Assembly (NCBI GenBank): GCA_958295665.1
Contig: OY282559.1
Span: forward strand, 270,580,347 to 270,644,346
From: Tipula vernalis
Lineage: Eukaryota; Arthropoda; Insecta; Diptera; Tipulidae
Length of the DNA stretch: 64,000 nucleotides
Direction: 5' to 3'
A program made the position numbers and the translations under genes. The notes under the pieces were generated by a model. That model saw nothing but the letters and a program-made list of their open reading frames with translations. It did not search any database and was not told where the DNA came from. Below, piece by piece: positions 32,379-45,195 of the stretch. Positions within the stretch are counted from its first letter, which is position 1, and every line of letters starts with the position of its first letter.

Positions 32379-34363
32379 ACTGTGTGGATATATTTAAAAA
32401 AGCCGCGCAATTTGAAAGGTCTAAATGGAAATTACGGATTGTTTGATTTCAAAACAGGCTTTCTAAATAAAATCCTATAAAGGGTTAATATTCTTATGTA
32501 ATGCACCGTTTCCATACAAAAAAATGCAATTTCCGTTTTTCCACGAAACAAAAATTTTATTTTTCTCGTTTTGTTATCAACAAAATCTTAATTCTCTTTG
32601 ACCACCGTTTTAATCCTTTCCCTGTATTCTGCGTACGTTTAAATTGGATGGAATACATAATTTTTATGTAAAATTTTTTAATCATAAATAATTCATATAT
32701 TCATATCCATCATCATTCAACTCCGCACAAAAACCCTTTTAAATAAATACCGGATTTTGCCCACGCTTTTCTACTGTTTTAGTCACACTTTCAACAACCC
32801 ATAATAAATTTGATTCTCTTTACTCTAAACTAATCATAAAATTACAATCAATCGTTGAATAATCGTACGATATTTGGTAATTCAATATTATCGCATAAAA
32901 TATACCTCATCCCGTCACTAAATTTAGACACGATCCGAATTTAATATATTTCGTATATAAGGGGGAGTATATGGTTGGAAAAACAAACATTCGATACACG
33001 CACACACACACATATGTATATAAACACACAGAATTCTTAATTTTCCCTCAACCATTTCAAACGATAAAATACCAAAAATTCTGTCTGAATCAATGTACAT
33101 CGCGTATCTAAGATTTTTTTTAGCTTTTTTTAGCACGAGGTCACGTGACTGAATCGGAATCACTGAAATCGTAGATATCTGCAAAAAAAAAATGCTTAAA
33201 ATACGAAATAAATTTTATAGACGTTCGGTACATTGTTGTTGCTACAAAGAAGTATAGAAGAAGTTTACATTTTGAAAGGTAAAATTGGAAAATACGATAC
33301 ACGTGTTGACACGTGTCATCCTTAATATGGAAACAATAGAAGAGTTTTTTTTGTAAATCTCTTAATGGTGTAACAAGGAATGAATCTGTATATATGGTAC
33401 ATGATGATGATTTTAGATTAGAATGTCACTTGCATCACATCGAAAATATTTTTGGTACTGTGCTGCTGCTGCTGCTGCTGCTGGTATACAAAAAGTATTT
33501 GAGAAAGTGACAAAGAACTATTTTATGTGTATGTTTGGAATTTGAAACCCTTGGGATGGAATTAGTACAGATAATTGTATATGTCTTCATTTGTGTGTTG
33601 TACATCAATTGTTCGATAATTAAATGCTGTGCGCTGTTTCATACTAAATGAGAGAATGGATGGGTTGTTGAAATATGTCACAATAATTATAGGATTCCTA
33701 CTTCAATATTTTTATTTGGATGGTGATATATTCGTAACCATTACTTAAAAATCAAAGGTAAATCAAAGTTATGTACGGCTTCTAATTATGAATATGCGTT
33801 GAATTGAACCCACTAGTTAAATGCATACTTTAGTTGCGTCTTAAGAAATTTTAATAGATGAAATTTACGAGTATATATAGGTTCTCATTATATAGTATTT
33901 ACGTTATTAAACTTGCAAACGATAACGATTTTCGAATGTGAATCTGAAAAGTCCGTCTTTCAAAATCAAATAAGAAACCAATTCGATCAGGTCGGATTCA
34001 AAAGTTATTTAATCATTGAATTCAGGTTTGAAGTTTGTTGAGTTTTAGTTAGGATTAAATAAAAGCTTCAATTTTCGTTTTTTTGTTATATTTTACTGCA
34101 GTAACTTTTCTACATTTTTCGTTACAACACAGCATCCGCAGTTTTATTTTTCGGGCTGTAAATGAAAAAAATATTCAGGCGATCCAACTCGTGAGCATAC
34201 TGCGCAAGCTATGTACGGAGGGATGTGAAGTTTATCCTATATTTATCCTAAAAGTACAAAAAAAACATTTTGTTTGCTAGTATGTGTGAAAATGTAACAT
34301 TTAGGCGTTTTTCAGAAACCTACGATATAACCATATAAAAGTTTAATTGCAAATAATATACGA
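32379..34363. other. AT-rich stretch without recognised genes; short (GCT)n
   Basis: A (CTG)7 run is at 33462-33483 and is not in a recognisable ORF. A CA-rich patch is near 33000. ORFs 32924-33184 (minus) and 34083-34280 (plus) show no domain. Nothing else is supported. Confidence 0.5.
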
Positions 34364-36865
34364 CACGTACCGATTTACGTAATTTCACATAATACTAAAT
34401 GCATTTATAGGTATTACTTATCGGATTCCTTTATTGGGTAATAAGATGTAGGAATAACGCAACTATTGATCAACTTTTAGAATTTTGCCTTGGATTTCAG
34501 ATACCCAAATAAAGAACAATATAGTTGTAAAGGGAAAACACAACATACCTCACGTTGGCGAACTATTTGACGTAATACTAAAAGCATTTATAAGCATTGC
34601 CATCGGATTCTTTTATTGGGTGACAAGATGTGGGCCTAATTTAACTACTGACTAAGTTTTAGAATTTTGGGTTGGATTTCTGATACCCAAATAGAGATTA
34701 ATATATAGGGACCACACAACATACCTCAAGTTGGCGAACTATTTGACGTAATCGCAATTACAGGCATTGCTCATCGAATTCCTTAATTAGGTGACAATAT
34801 GTGGGCCTAATTTAACTACTGACCAAGTTTTAGAATTTTGGCTTAGATTTCTGATACCCAAATAGAGATGAATATATAAGGACCACACATGGCATTGCTC
34901 ATCAGATTCGTTTGGAAACTACTGACCAAGTTTTAGAATTTTGGCTTAGATTTCTGATACCAAAATAGAGATCAATATATTATAGGGACCACACAACATA
35001 CCTCAAGTTGGCGAACAATTTGACGTAATACTAAACGCATTTATAGGCATTGCTTATCGGATTCCTTAATTGGGTGTAAAGATGTGGGCCTAATTTAACT
35101 ACTGACAAAGTTTTAGAATTTTGAGTTGGATGTTTGATACCCAAATAGAGATCAATATATAAGGACCACACAACATACCTCAAGTTTGCGAACTATTTGA
35201 CGTAATACTAAACGCATTTACAGGCATTGCTCATCGGATTCTTTTATTGGGTGACAAGATGTGGGCCTAATTTAACTACTGACCAAGTTTTAGAATTTCG
35301 GGTTGGATTTTTGATACCCAAATAGAGATCAATATATAGGGACCACACAACATACCTCAAGTTGGCGAACTATTTGACGTAATACTAAACGCATTTATAG
35401 GCATTGCTCATCGGATTCCTTAATTGGGTGAAAAGATGTGGGGCTAATTTAACTACTGACTAAGTTTTAGAATTTTGGCTTGGATTTATGATACCCAAAT
35501 AGAGATCAATATATAAGGACCACACAACATACCTCAAGTTGGCGAACTTTTTGACGTAATACTAAACGCATTTATAGGCATTGCTCATCAGATTCGTTTG
35601 GAAACTACTGACCAAGTTTTAGAATTTTGGCTTAGATTTCTGATACCAAAATAGAGATCAATATATTATAGGGACCACACAACATACCTCAAGTTGGCGA
35701 ACAATTTGACGTAATACTAAACGCATTTATAGGCATTGCTTATCGGATTCCTTAATTGGGTGACAAGATGTGGGCCTAATTTAACTACTGACAAAGTTTT
35801 AGAATTTTGAGTTGGATGTTTGATACCCAAATAGAGATCAATATATAAGGACCACACAACATACCTCAAGTTTGCGAACTATTTGACGTAATACTAAACG
35901 CATTTATAGGCATTGCTCATCGGATTCTTTTATTGGGTGACAAGATGTGGGCCTAATTTAACTACTGACCAAGTTTTAGAATTTTGGGTTGGATTTCTGA
36001 TACCCAAATAGAGATCAATATATAGGGACCACACAACATACCTCAAGTTAGCGAACTATTTGACGTAATACTTAACGCAATTACAGGCATTGCTCATCGG
36101 ATTCCTTAATTGGGTGAAAAGATGTGGGCCTAATTTAACTACTGACCAAGTTTTAGAATTTTGGCTTGGATTTCTGATACCCAAATAGAGATCAATATAT
36201 AGGGACCATACAACATACCTCAAGTTGGCGAACTATTTGACGTAATACTAAACGCATTTACAGGCATTGCTTATCGGATTCCTTAATTGGGTGATAAGAT
36301 GTGGGGCTAATTTACTACTGACCAAGTTTTAGAATTTTGGGTTGGATTTCTGATACCCAAATAGAGATCAATATATAGGAACCACACAACATACCTCAAG
36401 TTGGCGAACTATTCGACGTAATACTAAACGCATTTACAGGCATTGCTCATCGGATTCCTTAATTGGGTGACAAGATGTGGGCCTAATTTAACTACTGACC
36501 AAGTTTTAGAATTTTGGCTTGGATTTTTGATACCCAAATAGAGATCAATATATAAGGACCACACAACATACCTCAAGTTGGCGAACTATTTGGCGTAATA
36601 CTAAACGCATTTATAGGCATTGCTCATCGGATTCCTTTATTGGGTGACAAGATGTGGGTCTATCTATATGAGATCAATATATAAGGACCACACAACATAC
36701 CTCAAGTTGGCGAACTATTTGACGTAATACTAAACGCATTTATAGGCATTGCTCATCGGATTCCTTTATTAGGTGACAAGATGTGGGTCTAATTAACTAC
36801 TGACCAAGTTTTAGAATTTTGTCGTGTATTTCAGATACCCAAATAGAGATCAATATATAGGGACC
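34364..36865 (+). repeat. 177-bp satellite array with 686-bp higher-order period, about 14 monomers
   Basis: The marker GACCACACAACATACCTCAAG recurs mostly every 177 bp (for example 34988, 35164, 35341, 35518, 35850, 36027, 36204). Some monomers are shortened (34883-34891, about 35578-35673, about 36662-36687). The block from 34891 is almost identical to the block from 35577, including the same shortened monomer, so four monomers were duplicated as one unit. Confidence 0.95.
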
Positions 36866-37316
36866 GCCTAGGGAGATTAGGCAAATTAATTATTATTATT
36901 TATTGGTAATTTAATATTAAATATTGTTAATTAAACCTGACCACGTCATCGGAAGATCATATTTGTAGACACTGTTCGGTTTATAGGACAGCTGTTCTCA
37001 AACGCTGAGGTACTCTAACCGCTCTGGCGACTTTATTTTCGAAGGCATATGTGATCCAAGAATACCTTTTATAAGCCCCATTCCGTCAGTTTCGGAGCTG
37101 TGATTTGCTGCTCATGCATATAGCGACCGATAGCTCTAATGTGCATAGGATACAACAGAGCTATTACATAAAAATTCCGAAGTGTGTGCAAATATAGTGA
37201 GCTCGAAACTTCCTAAAGTCGTTATACAATATTTCTGATTATATTCCTTAACGTTTTACTATTTGTTATTGTCGTGCCGCATGCTGAAACCTATTTGACA
37301 TTAATTAATCAACAGA
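36866..37316. other. Unassigned stretch between satellite and gypsy relic
   Basis: No ORF or repeat recognised. Confidence 0.4.
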
Positions 37317-38940
37317 ATGTGCTTAACAAATGTCCTAATAGAAAAATATTATATATTGTCAAAATATTCAGTTGCCGACAAACATCGAAAATGGAATCCA
37401 AACATAGAAGCAAGATTGACCAAGCTTACTGAAAATTTAAATCTCAGTCACTTGAACGAAAAAGAAAAATCTTTTATATTCAAAATTAGCTGTGATTTCA
37501 ACGATGTTTTCTACTTTAGAAAGCGATACTCTGACTGACTACAACAAACGCGTGTTGTCATTAGATTCCAACATTTCAAAATTCACAACCTGTTTACGTC
37601 AAATAATATCGTTTCCCCGAATCACCTAAAGACCAGGTTAATAAACAAGTTGATAAGATGCTAAACGAAAAAATTATCGAACCAATTAATAGTCCTTGGA
37701 ACTTTCCTTTATTGATCGTTCCCAAGAAATCTTCAGCTGATGCACGAAAATAGCGTTTAGTTGTAGGATTTCACAGGTTAAACAACATTACTAGTAATCA
37801 ATTTTTCCCTCTGCCGAACATAACAGAGATATTAGACCAACTGGGCAAGGCAATGTATTCCACAACACTCTATTTTTCAAATGGCTATCATCAAGTTAAA
37901 CTGCACGCTGATGATAAAGAAAAGACAGCATTTAGTACCCAAGCAGGTCGGCGTTACTATTTTTTGCGAATGCCATTTGGTCTGAAGGAAGGCTCCAATT
38001 ACATTTCAGCGGCTCATGAACACGATATTATTGGGATTAAATGGTTAATATGTTTTGTATATCATGATGATTATTTCAAGATCTCCGAACCTTCAAGTCG
38101 ATTGTCACGGAAAAATGTAGAATTTGAATGGAATGCTCATTGAGTTGTTACTTCATCTCCTATACTTTAACGTCCTAATTTCAATTACATCTTCATTCTA
38201 ACTACAGACGCGAATGATTACGCAATCGGAGCGATTCTATCACAAGATGTCGAACGAAACGATCTACGAATCTCATTTGCGAGTAGATTGATAAACGATG
38301 CGGAACGAAATTACCATACCGTGGAAAAGGATCTAGTTTGGGCTACTCAACGACTAATCATCGTCCTGTAATCTGGCTGAAAACAAACCCGAAAGCCTCT
38401 TCTCGGTTTAATATAAACCAGAAATAGAATATAAACCAGAGAATTTTAATCATGCACTTAGTCGTTTAAAAAATTGTGAAAGGCTCAACATATCGGAATC
38501 CGCTAAAATAATTGCAGCTGTAACCAAAGCACAATCGAAACGAAATGCTTAAGATGACACTGGTGATATATCTGAGAATACTATAACACAAACTTCCAAT
38601 ATTTCCATTTTTGATAGTTCGTTACCGTTTGTAGAATGAGCTGGTAAAGCTCATTCTATCAATTTTATCCAGAACAACAATGCACCAAACCGAAGAAGAC
38701 ATAAATGAAGTTATAAAGGAATTACATATTACTCCTCTTGGTAGACATTTGGGATATTCAAGAACAATCAAGCGACTTAAACAATATTACGAGTTTCGTA
38801 GTATGAATGATCGTGTCAAGTCATTCATTAAAAAATGTTCTTTATACCAAAAAAATAAAGTATCTCGTCTAAATAAATGTGCTATGCAGATTAATGTTGA
38901 TGTTAAGAGGAACAAAGATGACGAAGGAAATAGTAATTAA
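37317..38940 (+). pseudogene. Ty3/gypsy pol relic: RT, RNase H and integrase zinc domain
   Basis: Pieces in several frames: a protease-RT linker (37317-37538), an RT N-terminal block at about 37620-37850 (INSPWNFPLLIVPKKS, with a stop at about 37751), then NGYHQVKLHADDKEKTAFST and RMPFGLKE (37853-37990). The catalytic box reads Y-H-D-D (38060-38071), an unusual second residue. RNase H TTDANDYAIGAILSQ is at about 38205, and an integrase zinc module (TPLGRHLGYSRTIKRL...KKCSLYQ, 38710-38850) has lost its last Cys (Tyr instead). No LTRs found. A decayed copy of a lineage different from the other two gypsy elements. Confidence 0.85.
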
Positions 38941-39059
38941 ATTTTGAAAGCTGTTGCTAATTTTGTCGGTCCTGCTCATATTTTCAATTTTTCCTTGGGG
39001 CATGGAGTGGTTAGATGATCGTAGTGATAAGGGAAACTAAAAACCACTTGCAATCTAAC

Positions 39060-39262
39060 CAGTTGTTCTCAAAGTTCTCGAAAAGGCAAGTACCATATTC
39101 CTAAATCACTGTAAAACCATAAGAGTTCATCAGAATGAATCACGTATGTTGGAATTTTTGGATGTTATTCATACCGGTTTCCAGAATGTTAATATTTGTG
39201 TAGGTTTATTTATTGACGCTTCTAAGGCATTCGATTGCGTTAATCATACACTTTTGTAATCT
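39060..39262 (+). pseudogene. LINE reverse transcriptase fragment
   Basis: Readable in one frame as a LEKASTIFLNH-like segment followed by GLFIDASKAFDCVNHTLL (about 39208-39260), the conserved 'DxSKAFDxVxH' RT block of Jockey/CR1-like LINEs. A TAA follows at 39258. It lies between a gypsy relic and a BEL relic with no other LINE sequence beside it. Confidence 0.7.
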
Positions 39263-39344
39263 ATTCTGTTTTTTGCGCTTTAGTACTACTTATCTACGGT
39301 CTCAGGCAACATACTACAGGAATACAGTGAGGACCAAATGAATG

Positions 39345-41487
39345 GAATTTGTCAAATTCGATCGATATGATTCTTGGTATTGACGTTTCCTACCAGATAG
39401 GGCAAGAAAGATGAACCCACATATAACAGATAGTTTATTCGGTTGGATTATTGCTGGTTATTCTGAGCAAAATATGAATTATACAAACTGCTACCTATTT
39501 CAGACAAATAACGAGGATATTGGTCAACTATGGTAGCGATTTTTAGGAGTGCAAGAAATCTCAGATGATACTATATAAGTCATGACAAATGCGAAGACCA
39601 CTTTACCTCTCGAACTAACAATTAAAGGAAAATGTTGAGCTTTTTTGCATCAGGCAGCGACAATTGGAATGACTGCCATGGAACGCAAATTCAAGAAAGA
39701 CGTCTAGCTCAGGGGAACATACACCAAATATATGCTGAAATATGAATAACTTGGACATATGACACGCATTTCCGGTAGTGAACTATGTGAAAAAGACAAA
39801 GCATATTATTTACCACATCACGCTGTATTTAAGCAAGGCATCACAGGTTTTTGATTGCTCTTGTAAATCGAGTTCCATCCTGATGAGGTTTCGCAAGCAT
39901 ACAGTTGCGTTTGTTGTAGATATAGAAAAAATTTATCGACAAGTGACAGAGCATACCAAACATCAGAAGTACCAAAGAATTTTATGGCGGAAGATTCAAA
40001 TAGCGAGATGCAGCACTTCAAGCTGAAAATTGTGGCATACCGTCTGACCTCAGCAAATGACGCTAAGCAGTTGTCACCCAAATTGGCAATCACCATCAAG
40101 TTCCACTTCTACGTAGACGATTTACTGTCGGGTTGTGACAATGTTCAAGAAGCCGTTACAATGTTTTATAAACTATCAACAATTTGGTTTCTCTGTAAGT
40201 CAGTGGTGCTCAAACAGTCCTTATTGGTTAAACGAAATACTTTAAGACAATCAGAGGAAAGATTATGTTAGAAGGACCGGAAGTCTATGTCAAAACATTG
40301 GGAGTTCAATGTCCCACAACTGTACTGTGAGCCATCAACAAAACGTCAACTGTTATCAGAGTACGGTAAAATTGTTGACCCTCTTGAAATAGTCGCGTTC
40401 AAAATATTGCTGCGGTAACTGTGGCTCTTACCAGATGTTATTAATCAAACATGTCTTTCAGGTATACGAATTCCAAAATATCTTCAAATGGGCACAAGTT
40501 GTCGTGTTCAACCAAATAGTTTTTGTGGTGCTTCGGAGATAGCGTATTCAGCAGTTATTTAAGCGAGATAAACCAATTCCAACGGTGAAATCTGTATTCA
40601 TCTAATTGCAGCTAAAACAGAAGTTTTTCCATTAAAAAAACTGTCAATTTTTAGAGCTATGCGGTGCAGTGCTATTAACCAAACTACTTAACAGAGTCGT
40701 AATAATTTTCAAAGATACTATATAGATTCGCTTTATGCTTGGACGGACTCTACTATTGTGTTGGCCAGGCTCTCAGATGTTCCGAAAAAATGGATTTGTT
40801 TCGTAGCCAATAGGACGAACTATATGTACATCCAATGAAACAAACCAATGAAACGAGGCAGTAAATTAGTCTCGCTTTTGCCAATGATTGACGAGAACGG
40901 TTTATTTGGAGTAAGGGGCCACCTGGCCAATTCAAATGTGCGAAATTCAATGAAGCATTCAGTAATTTAACAAAAACATCATCCATTGGCAGAGAAACTC
41001 GTGCATAACTCGTACATCCCAATCCATCAACAATGTTATTCATTGCTAGAACGAAATATTGGATAATTGCGGCAAAAGAAGTTATCAACAAAATTTCCAA
41101 AAGCTGCATCAATTGTGTAAGTAGTCGTCCAAAATTTGGTCAGCAGGTTATGGGAAACTTACCTTACCAAGGGTAACATTAATACGTCTGCTCGTTAATT
41201 TTGTATTCGACTGCGCTAGCCCTATCACGATAACTTCAGGGACCGGTCGAGGGTCCAAGAGGGTGTGCGTATTTTGTATGGCGACAGGGGCCATACACCT
41301 CGAAATTGTTTGCAATCTTTCTACGGAAGCGTTCATAACATATCTAAAGAATTTCACTAGGAGAAGAGGTCAACCAAGCGCAATTTATAGTGACAACGCA
41401 ACCAATTTTGTAGGCGCTCGCAGAAAATTGGGTGAATTTTTCATGATTGAGGCTTCCCATGTGAATGTGACGAAGAAAAATGTCTAA
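39345..41487 (+). pseudogene. BEL/Pao pol relic: protease end, RT, integrase
   Basis: In order on the plus strand: a protease-linker segment MILGIDVSYQIG and MNPHITDSLFGWIIAGYS (about 39370-39470), an RT segment with YYLPHHAVFKQGIT (about 39805) and RFRKHTVAFVVDIEKIYRQV (about 39880-39945), the BEL-specific catalytic box F-Y-V-D-D-L-L-S-G (Y-V-D-D at 40110-40121), and the integrase segment ATGAIHLEIVCNLSTEAFIT with IYSDNATNFVGARR (41275-41430). Many stops and frameshifts; LTRs not found. Confidence 0.85.
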
Positions 41488-41499
41488 ATAAATTTGGCT

Positions 41500-41954
41500 G
41501 CATAGTACATTCTGTATATATAGAAGTAAATTGTGGTACAATCAGCCCAGTCGCCGCGGCCTTATAAGAAGTTTGATTTTTTCATAATCATAAGCTCATC
41601 AATTCGAAACTGGATTAAATTTTTCGGAAATATTAGCTTTCAAATAAATTAAAAATATTGAAACCCTGTCTATCTATGGAGTATTGAATAATTGCGTCAT
41701 AACACGAATATACTTCTACGTGTTATCTATAAAACACATTAAAATGATCTTAGGATCGTTTAAAAAAAAATTGAATTTTTGTCTTCTTAATTTACAACCA
41801 CTTCAGCTCGGACTTCATATGTTAAAAACTAGTGGCAGCTAAACTGTAGTCTAATTTGTGACAGTAACCAGTATGGCGGAAATCGTTTGAATAAGTGGCT
41901 GATACTAAATTACTTTGGTCTAAAAATACCAAAGTATTGAAATTCTGTCAAAAA
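41500..41954. other. Unassigned stretch
   Basis: AT-rich sequence with no ORF or repeat I can name. Confidence 0.4.
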
Positions 41955-43072
41955 TGACGCAAAATTTGGTTGGTCCAAAACCAGTTTTCTCGAAGTTACA
42001 AAAGCCCGTGAGTCTAAAAAACCAAAAAAAAAAAATGTTCGTCGGTCTGTCTGGACGTCTGAATGTCTGAACGTCTGGATGTGTGGATGTCTATACCCAT
42101 GGTATCTCGAGAACGGCTTGTCCGATTTGGAATTTTTTCGCCAATCTGTTTCTATAGTCAAAGTGGAGAATTGAAAAGCTTTTGGCAACTGCACGTCAAG
42201 AGGGTGTGGTACCTGTAATACGAATTGAACCAAAACACCTGGCTATATATGGTAAAAATATTTACGAATTTTTTATACGTACTGGTTTGATTATTGAATT
42301 GGGCACTGAATTTGGGGTTGAGTTGAAGTTGAGTTGGGGTTGGATAGGATATAGCGAGTTGTTAACCAATTTTTTATATATGCTGGTTTGAGGATTAAGT
42401 TTGGTGTAGAGTTTGCGATTGAGTTGAGGGTTAAGTTCGGTTCCATTTGCGAGTTGAATTAGGGTTGAGTTGCGGTTTAGTTGGGGTTGGATTAGGGTTT
42501 AGTGAGCAGTTGAACAATTTATATATATATATATATAGAAAAACACACCACAACGGAAATCGGTGGGACCAAAAAAGTTGTCCATTGTAGTGAGGTGTCC
42601 GTTAAACTGACGATTTGTGATTTTTTTAATAAAATTTTTATTGGGATTCCCATTTTAATGAAATCCAGCATTTCCAATGGAAATTGGGTTCTCAAGTGAT
42701 TTTTAGACGAGGTTCTGGAATATGACCAAATAGGATGGAACTTGGTTATTCCTGAATTGATTATAATGAAATTTGCGTTGGAAGTTGAACTCTAAAATTA
42801 TTTTTGGATAAAGTTCTGGAATATGGTCAAGCATTAGGGAACTTGGGTAAGTAGGATGGATAACTAGGATGTAACTTGGATATTTTTTAACCGATGGTGG
42901 TTTGTATATTGATTTGTGTGATGGTGAAGGTAATGGTTATTGTGGTATGATGATGTGGATGGTACGATGGTATGATAGAATGATGTTATGGTGGTTTGAT
43001 TGTATGATGGGGATGGTATGATGGTATGTTTGTATGATTGAATGATGGTAATGGTATAATGGTATGGATTCC
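41955..43072 (+). repeat. Composite minisatellite locus 1
   Basis: In order: a unique-looking module with TTGGTCCAAAACCAG and CCGTGAGTCTAAAAAACC (41962-42030), a GTCTG/ACGTCTGG stutter (42036-42085), a G-rich (GTTGAG/GGGTT)n region (about 42295-42510), a block with GTTCTGGAATATG twice (42710, 42812), and an (ATGATGGT)n-type region (about 42895-43072). The same modules recur at 57960-59110 in a different arrangement. Confidence 0.65.
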
Positions 43073-43458
43073 AAGTCTAGTCGTAGATCAGTACGCATCA
43101 TTCTTTATTTAATAGTAAATATATTCAGAAAGTTGAATTAAATTATATAATAAAAAATAATAAATCAGTTTTATAAATCTATTTAATTGTGTGATTCCTA
43201 AAATAAATAAGAAACAGCATATTTTTGATAATTTGATGATTCATTGAACTCGTTTTTTAATACTAAACTGTTAAACACAAGTGTGAGTGAACCCAGTTTC
43301 TGTAAATTTATCAGTGTTTCCATAATAGTATTCATTGTCTAGTTATTATTCAATGATAAATCTAAAAATAAAACTATTTAATTGACTCTAATAATTGAAC
43401 ACTTTGGTTATAACCATTAGAATAGTTTTGTGTTATAACCTAGTAACTGTTGTCAGTG

Positions 43459-44087
43459 GAGGGCGAGTAGCAGGGACAGCAGAGACGCAACGATTTCAAC
43501 AACAACGTTAAGCAACACTATCTACAGTTAGTACAAGTTAGTACAAATTTGGGTGACCGCATGGGAACATGATGATGGAACGAAATCTCGCCCCCCTCAC
43601 AACCACCGATGGAAAAAATGGCGGAGGGAATAATAATAGTTGTTTACAGCTTTTCAGAAAAAAGAGTTTGCGGCACCAGGAAATTTATGTTGTCATTGTG
43701 TCTTCTTACAGGTTGGAATAGTATATGAACTTTAAAATTGTATTGTGAAGTGCTAACTAAATGACTAAATAAATATATTACTAACAAACTTACTAACTAT
43801 CAACTACTTAGGCGTCTGGAACCGGGTTGAATCTTTGTTGCTAACATTCCTTTCCCATCCCTCGATCTTGTTATATGTAAAAAAAGTGTACGACGGCGGC
43901 CGGGCCAGGGGCGAATATCACAACTATTAGACTTATGTGGTTATCGATGTGGCGCCTTTCTTTACGGGGTTAATATTGCTATGTTTGGCGTTGGTGTTGT
44001 GTAACATGGGTATAGTGGTGTGGTATTCGCATTTATAATACGGGAGACTTGCTTAATGCTTGATCGTACATCGCAATCAATCAATCA
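43459..44087 (+). mobile_element. 629-bp retroposon with (TCAA)n tail and 24-bp target duplication
   Basis: A 24-bp direct repeat beginning ATAACCTAGTAACTGTTGTC occurs exactly at 43435-43458 and 44088-44111. Between them lies a 629-bp sequence with no substantial ORF, ending in AATCAATCAATC. Its 3' part (TAGGCGTCTGGAACCGGG ... tail) is related to 701-735 plus 4801-4957 and to about 55170-55350. It may be a 5'-truncated LINE or a short non-autonomous retroposon. No pol III box B was seen. Confidence 0.9.
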
Positions 44088-44306
44088 ATAACCTAGTAAC
44101 TGTTGTCAGTGTTTCAATAACAGTATACATTAATTATTTATTATTTAATCACCTACAGTCATTGTTGATGATTATGAATCAATAAAAACTTGATCCCATA
44201 TATTCCTGTTGTGAGGTTGCAGTGCTAATATTTTATTTTGTTTTTGGTTCGCTACTGATTTACGGTTCTCAATAATCCAGCTCCAATAATTTTTTATATT
44301 GATTAT

Positions 44307-45134
44307 TTGGTCATAATGGTTAACTGTAAAAAGTGTGCAAGGCAAATTATGTCATCTAAGCTGTACCAATGTCACATATGTTTACAGCACTACCATCCTA
44401 ACTGTGATAAATTGTCAAAACTCAAAGTCAATAACATTGACAAGGGTATAATTAATTTTTCTTGCTGTCGTTGTACTGATTCCAACTTGATTCAGGCTTC
44501 TTCTTGTGCGCATAGTGATGATAATGTAAATAGTACCTGGAGTGACATTAAAAAGCAAATTGCTGAGTTGCGCACCAGCCACTCGGACATGGCCAAAAAT
44601 CTAAATGAGAAAATCGAAACACAAAATACTGTTTTGGAGAGAATTACATGCTTCATTCGAGCTAATTCACATGATGTAATAAATTTGAAAGATGACAATA
44701 CAGCTATTCACAATGAATTACTAACAGTTACTAGCATCAGATGTAACTTTTTGGATAAACGTATCAATTCATCTAGTTCCTTAATTTACGATGTTGCATC
44801 GGTGAATAATGAAAATCTGTTCAATGTTCTGCAAGTTATCTGCCATGCAATTAAATTCATTCTTGATGGGAATGTTATTAGTGCTATAAATAGAGCAATT
44901 GGTGTTGCGTGGAGTAGCAGGATTTTTAAACAGCAATTTAAAACAATATCAATGCAATATAGGCTACTTAATGAAACCAAGCAAATATTGCTTGCTGAGC
45001 CACTTAACTTTCAATTTGTTTGGGCTACTGATGGTGCCCTTTTAGCTAAGAAGGATGAAACCAGTAAAACATTTGAAATTAGCTCAGCAGCAGATTTAAC
45101 GGATTTAGATAAGTTTAAGAATAATTGTAATTAA
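44307..45134 (+). CDS. CR1-like LINE ORF1 with N-terminal zinc finger (PHD-like)
   Basis: A 275-codon intact ORF. Residues 6-60 hold a Cys/His pattern C-x2-C...C-x2-C-x4-H-x2-C...C-x2-C (CKKCARQI, CHICLQHYHPNC, CCRC), the PHD-like finger found in ORF1 of CR1-clade elements. A coiled-coil-like stretch (about 75-130) follows. ORF1 proteins bind element RNA and assist integration. ORF2 begins about 60 bp downstream at 45196. The start could be the ATG at 44307 or the second at 44316. Confidence 0.75.
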   Translation: MVIMVNCKKCARQIMSSKLYQCHICLQHYHPNCDKLSKLKVNNIDKGIINFSCCRCTDSNLIQASSCAHSDDNVNSTWSDIKKQIAELRTSHSDMAKNLNEKIETQNTVLERITCFIRANSHDVINLKDDNTAIHNELLTVTSIRCNFLDKRINSSSSLIYDVASVNNENLFNVLQVICHAIKFILDGNVISAINRAIGVAWSSRIFKQQFKTISMQYRLLNETKQILLAEPLNFQFVWATDGALLAKKDETSKTFEISSAADLTDLDKFKNNCN

Positions 45135-45195
45135 TTTATTGTCTTGATTTAATTTTTTCTTTTTTTTTGTAATTTTAGTATCATTATTGTGTACT

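Noticed and set aside
33462..33483. (CTG)n as a coding polyglutamine or polyalanine tract
   Set aside because: No open frame with protein-like sequence extends on either side.
34364..36865. CRISPR-like or gene-array interpretation of the 177-bp repeats
   Set aside because: Monomers are contiguous without spacers and have no ORF; it is a satellite array.
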